From Epichloe hybrida (taxonomy: Eukaryota; Ascomycota; Sordariomycetes; Hypocreales; Clavicipitaceae), in the NCBI GenBank assembly GCA_019022495.1, contig JAFEKR010000001.1, forward strand, positions 3,596,001 to 3,660,000: a stretch of 64,000 nt of DNA, written 5' to 3'. Position numbers and translations under genes: made by a program. The notes beneath the pieces are model-generated. The model was not told where the DNA came from and searched no databases. It was given only the letters and a program-made list of their open reading frames with translations. This document shows positions 61,933-64,000 of this stretch, piece after piece. Position 1 is the stretch's first letter, and every line of letters starts with the position of its first letter.

Positions 61933-62187
61933 TTAGTTGACTTTTTTTTTTGGAGAAAAGACAAACATGATGCTCTCATGGCCGGCCATTCTCGCCTCTG
62001 GGAAGGCATTCTTTCCCGGCCCTGCAAGGTCAGTGTAGCAGATAAAGAAGTTGGCCCGTGAGGCTAGGGTTTCCAGGTCACGGATGGCAGCATGGTTTCG
62101 ATTCTCGGTGTCGATGAGCAAGGCGAGACGAAGCTGATTATTGAATGCCTTGGTGATGAAACGAGCCGTTGAAGAGGAACTAGGCAT
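61933..62187 (-). CDS. Uncharacterised small ORF, possibly a gene fragment
   Basis: An 84-codon frame beginning MPSSSSTARFITKAFNNQLR, with the middle LALLIDTENRNHAAIRDLE and the end FPEARMAGHESIMFVFSPKK. Composition looks protein-like and the ATG lies 31 bp from the MITE at 62218. I do not recognise a family, and no convincing downstream exon could be joined. It may be a first exon, a decayed gene or chance. Confidence 0.22.
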   Translation of the reverse strand: MPSSSSTARFITKAFNNQLRLALLIDTENRNHAAIRDLETLASRANFFICYTDLAGPGKNAFPEARMAGHESIMFVFSPKKKVN

Positions 62188-62217
62188 GGCGTGAGGGAGA
62201 GTTGGACGGAATTAATG

Positions 62218-62490
62218 TACAGTCCACCCCCTGTTTGATTTTACACAGCTACAAGCCCCACGCGGGGCGGCCACTATCAGCTCATAGTGGCTGCTATTGG
62301 TGGACCTGTTAGGGGTGCTCGAGGGGTATTAAGGCTAGTCAGAGGTACTAAATAGTCCTCATAAAATATACCTTTAATAAGGTACTCCTTACCCCACCTT
62401 GGGCTACGCTGAATCCTCGGTCTGATATGTGACTGGCCTGCTACCCCTAGTTATGTACTCGTTGTAAAATCAAACAGGGGGTGGACTGTA
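62218..62490. mobile_element. MITE element C, intact inverted repeats
   Basis: A 273-bp non-coding element with perfect 28-bp terminal inverted repeats (62218-62245 and 62463-62490), including the flanking TA. The ends read TA|CAGTCCACCCCCTG... and ...GGACTG|TA, consistent with a TA target-site duplication as in Tc1/mariner-derived MITEs. There is no open frame of note. It is related to the elements at 30654 and 30987. It sits 177 bp upstream of the ATG of the right-edge gene. Confidence 0.85.
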
Positions 62491-62535
62491 TATTTCGACG
62501 TCTTCCGTCTTCCGCCATCCGCTAGCAGCCGAGTC

Positions 62536-62626
62536 TTGCGTCTGCGTCTGCGTCTGCGTCTACGTCTGCATCTGCACGTGCTTCTGCTTCTGCTTCCGCT
62601 TCCGCTTCTGCTTCTGCTTTGGGCTT
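62536..62626 (+). repeat. TCTGCG / TCTGCT hexamer repeat
   Basis: About 14 imperfect hexamers, first TCTGCG then TTCTGC and TTCCGC, lying just upstream of the ATG at 62668 and probably within the transcribed leader. Confidence 0.85.
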
Positions 62627-62667
62627 GCCATCTCCATCATTGCACAACAGCGAGCACTCGCCCGGGC

Positions 62668-64000
62668 ATGCCTAAGAAGCGAAACCACGTCAGGACGTTC
62701 AAGCCTTCTCTTCCGGCGACCTCGCTCAATCCGTCGTCGTCTGCTTCTGCCAGTTCGTTCTGCTCTGCTCCACCCCTCTGCAACGTTTGATTGGGAAAGG
62801 CACCGTTTGGCTGACACCATCTCATTTCCCAAATTAGCTCAATCACCAAAGAGCGTCAACGAATTGCTCGCAAATCTCCGCTACTCTGCCACAGGCCCAT
62901 CATCTTCACCATCATTACCAACAGCCACGCCAAGCGTCCCTCCTGCCATCAGAGAGATTCTTCAAATTCCAGAGACTCCATCTCCAGCATCCCGTCGGCC
63001 AGTCCGACAGAGATTTGACATCAATGGCCGCCGACTTCCCGCCGGACCAGCACCTCCTCGAAGCTGGCTGTTGAAACAATGTGCCCAAGAGAATGTCGAG
63101 AACTCGCCCTCGCGCTTCTCACGCATAACTTACTCTAGCTTGTATGGGACTTGCCTGCCCGGTTCTCCACTACCGCATCCAGGAAGTCTGATGGACATTA
63201 CTCTCAAGAGTCTAGCTGTAGACTGGCACGTTCATCGCGTGTACAATCAATACCATTTGTACTTTATCCCGAGCCATCTCAAGTCCGCCCTCATTCGATA
63301 TGTTGGCCTCGCTTCCGAGGGCGGCATCTCGCTCAGTGACTTGAGGGCCATCCTCGTCCCTCCCGAAGGTGTTTACGGCGATGATGAACTCGACAGCCAA
63401 GCCACTTCCAATTCTGAAATTACTTGTCTTGACCTATCTACGTCTATGGGCAGGTCCCTTAGACTCAAAGACATACTTGATCTACTCTTCAACAATGCCA
63501 AGGTCACGAATGTCGTGGTGGTGGAAGAGGTACAAGAGTCGTGGGAAGCAGCAAATGCAAATCCCAGTCCTCCACGCCTGCTGCTCCCAAACCTAACTCA
63601 TCTTTCGCTCGCTCTGGATCCGCAGAACAATCGAGACGTATCATGGAAGCAGCTGCTGACGCTCTCATCGAAGCTGCCGACGCTGACACACCTGAGTCTA
63701 GCATACTGGTCGGAGCCGTGTCTCACTCCGCGAGCCAAATACTCGACCATCTCTGCCCCACACGGTCAAAGTATACCGTACGGCGGCACGACAATATATT
63801 CACACTCTCTTGATCATGATTGGAGCGAGGCTCTTCTCGTGCTGAGAATGCTCAGTAACAGTCTTTATGAACTGGAGTTTTTGGATCTAACAGGCTGTGC
63901 GCCCTGGTTCAAGGCCTTGCAGCGCAGAGATGGCCATGACTATATCGATTGGTCTGGTGCTTGGGGGAAAGTCACCGGGTTGAGACTTTTTACAGGATGG
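62668..64000 (+). CDS. Uncharacterised conserved-looking protein, 3' truncated by window
   Basis: Incomplete gene running off the right edge. Model: exon 1 62668-62752, intron 62753-62837 (85 nt, branch GGCTGACACC, acceptor AAATTAG), exon 2 62838 to the end, open for 387 codons with strong coding character. The N-terminus is basic and Ser-rich (MPKKRNHVRTFKPSLPATSL). SVNELLANLRYSATG and a Pro/Ser-rich linker follow, then a folded region with leucine-rich strands: TYSSLYGTCLPGSPLPHPGS, ITCLDLSTSMGRSLRLKDIL, LLLPNLTHLSLALDPQ, LPTLTHLSLAYWSEP and LYELEFLDLTGCAPWF. The recurring L-x-x-L-x-L-x pattern suggests an LRR-like solenoid, but repeats are irregular and I cannot name the family. The donor GCCA|GTTCGT is weak, so the first exon end is tentative. 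Confidence 0.72.

Overview
The window looks like a chromosomal segment of a filamentous ascomycete (Pezizomycotina; Sordariomycetes, probably Hypocreales). This rests on three things seen in the sequence. Genes are split by short introns, mostly 55-160 nt, with GTAAGT/GTATGT-like donors and CTAAC/CTGAC branch points. The gene set includes CreA, a VIB-1/XprG-type NDT80 regulator, Tim21, Glo3, End3, fungal peroxisomal Lon and HPPK-DHPS. Intergenic DNA is rich in homopolymers, mini-satellites and the nonamer TACTCCGTA/TACGGAGTA. No taxonomic search was possible, so the order is an inference.

Layout. 1-4.56 kb holds no recognisable gene. 4.56-9.82 kb carries a divergent pair: peroxisomal Lon protease (minus, four exons, PTS1 SRL in its own last exon) and the replication protein A 32-kDa subunit (plus, 4-nt first coding exon). 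10.13-11.11 kb: a GNAT acetyltransferase (minus). 12.85-17.08 kb: isopentenyl-diphosphate isomerase (minus, with an apparent GC-AG intron), END3 (plus) and acyl-CoA-binding protein (plus). 18.40-19.31 kb: a cysteine-rich, Ser/Thr-rich GPI-anchored surface protein (minus). 21.61-23.00 kb: a BTB/POZ plus bromodomain protein (minus). 23.90-24.51 kb: a small secreted cyanovirin-N homologue in three exons (minus). 27.09-28.68 kb: a Rad55/Rhp55-like Rad51 paralogue in seven exons (minus). 28.7-36.2 kb is gene-free, with two neighbouring MITE-like elements at 30.65-31.36 kb. 36.18-37.43 kb: CreA/Cre1. 40.63-43.72 kb: Tim21 (minus) and the Arf-GAP Glo3 (plus), divergent over 438 bp. 44.39-48.48 kb: nitronate monooxygenase (minus) and the folate enzyme HPPK-DHPS (plus), also divergent. 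48.5-53.5 kb is gene-free. 53.50-55.28 kb: the NDT80-like regulator VIB-1/XprG (minus). 55.3-62.2 kb has no confident gene. 62.22-62.49 kb: a third MITE of the same family, 180 bp upstream of an uncharacterised gene that runs off the right edge (62.67 kb to end).

The genes are mainly housekeeping functions (DNA repair and replication, isoprenoid and folate synthesis, endocytosis, ER-Golgi traffic, mitochondrial import) and do not form a metabolic cluster. Two global regulators of carbon and starvation responses, CreA and VIB-1, lie 16 kb apart. The accessory-looking pieces are the cyanovirin-N homologue, the GPI protein and the MITE family. Exon structures were read by hand from splice signals, frame and remembered family conservation. 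Three genes (tim21, the rad55 homologue, vib-1) show a frame change that is either a small unusual intron or a 1-base indel, and these are flagged.
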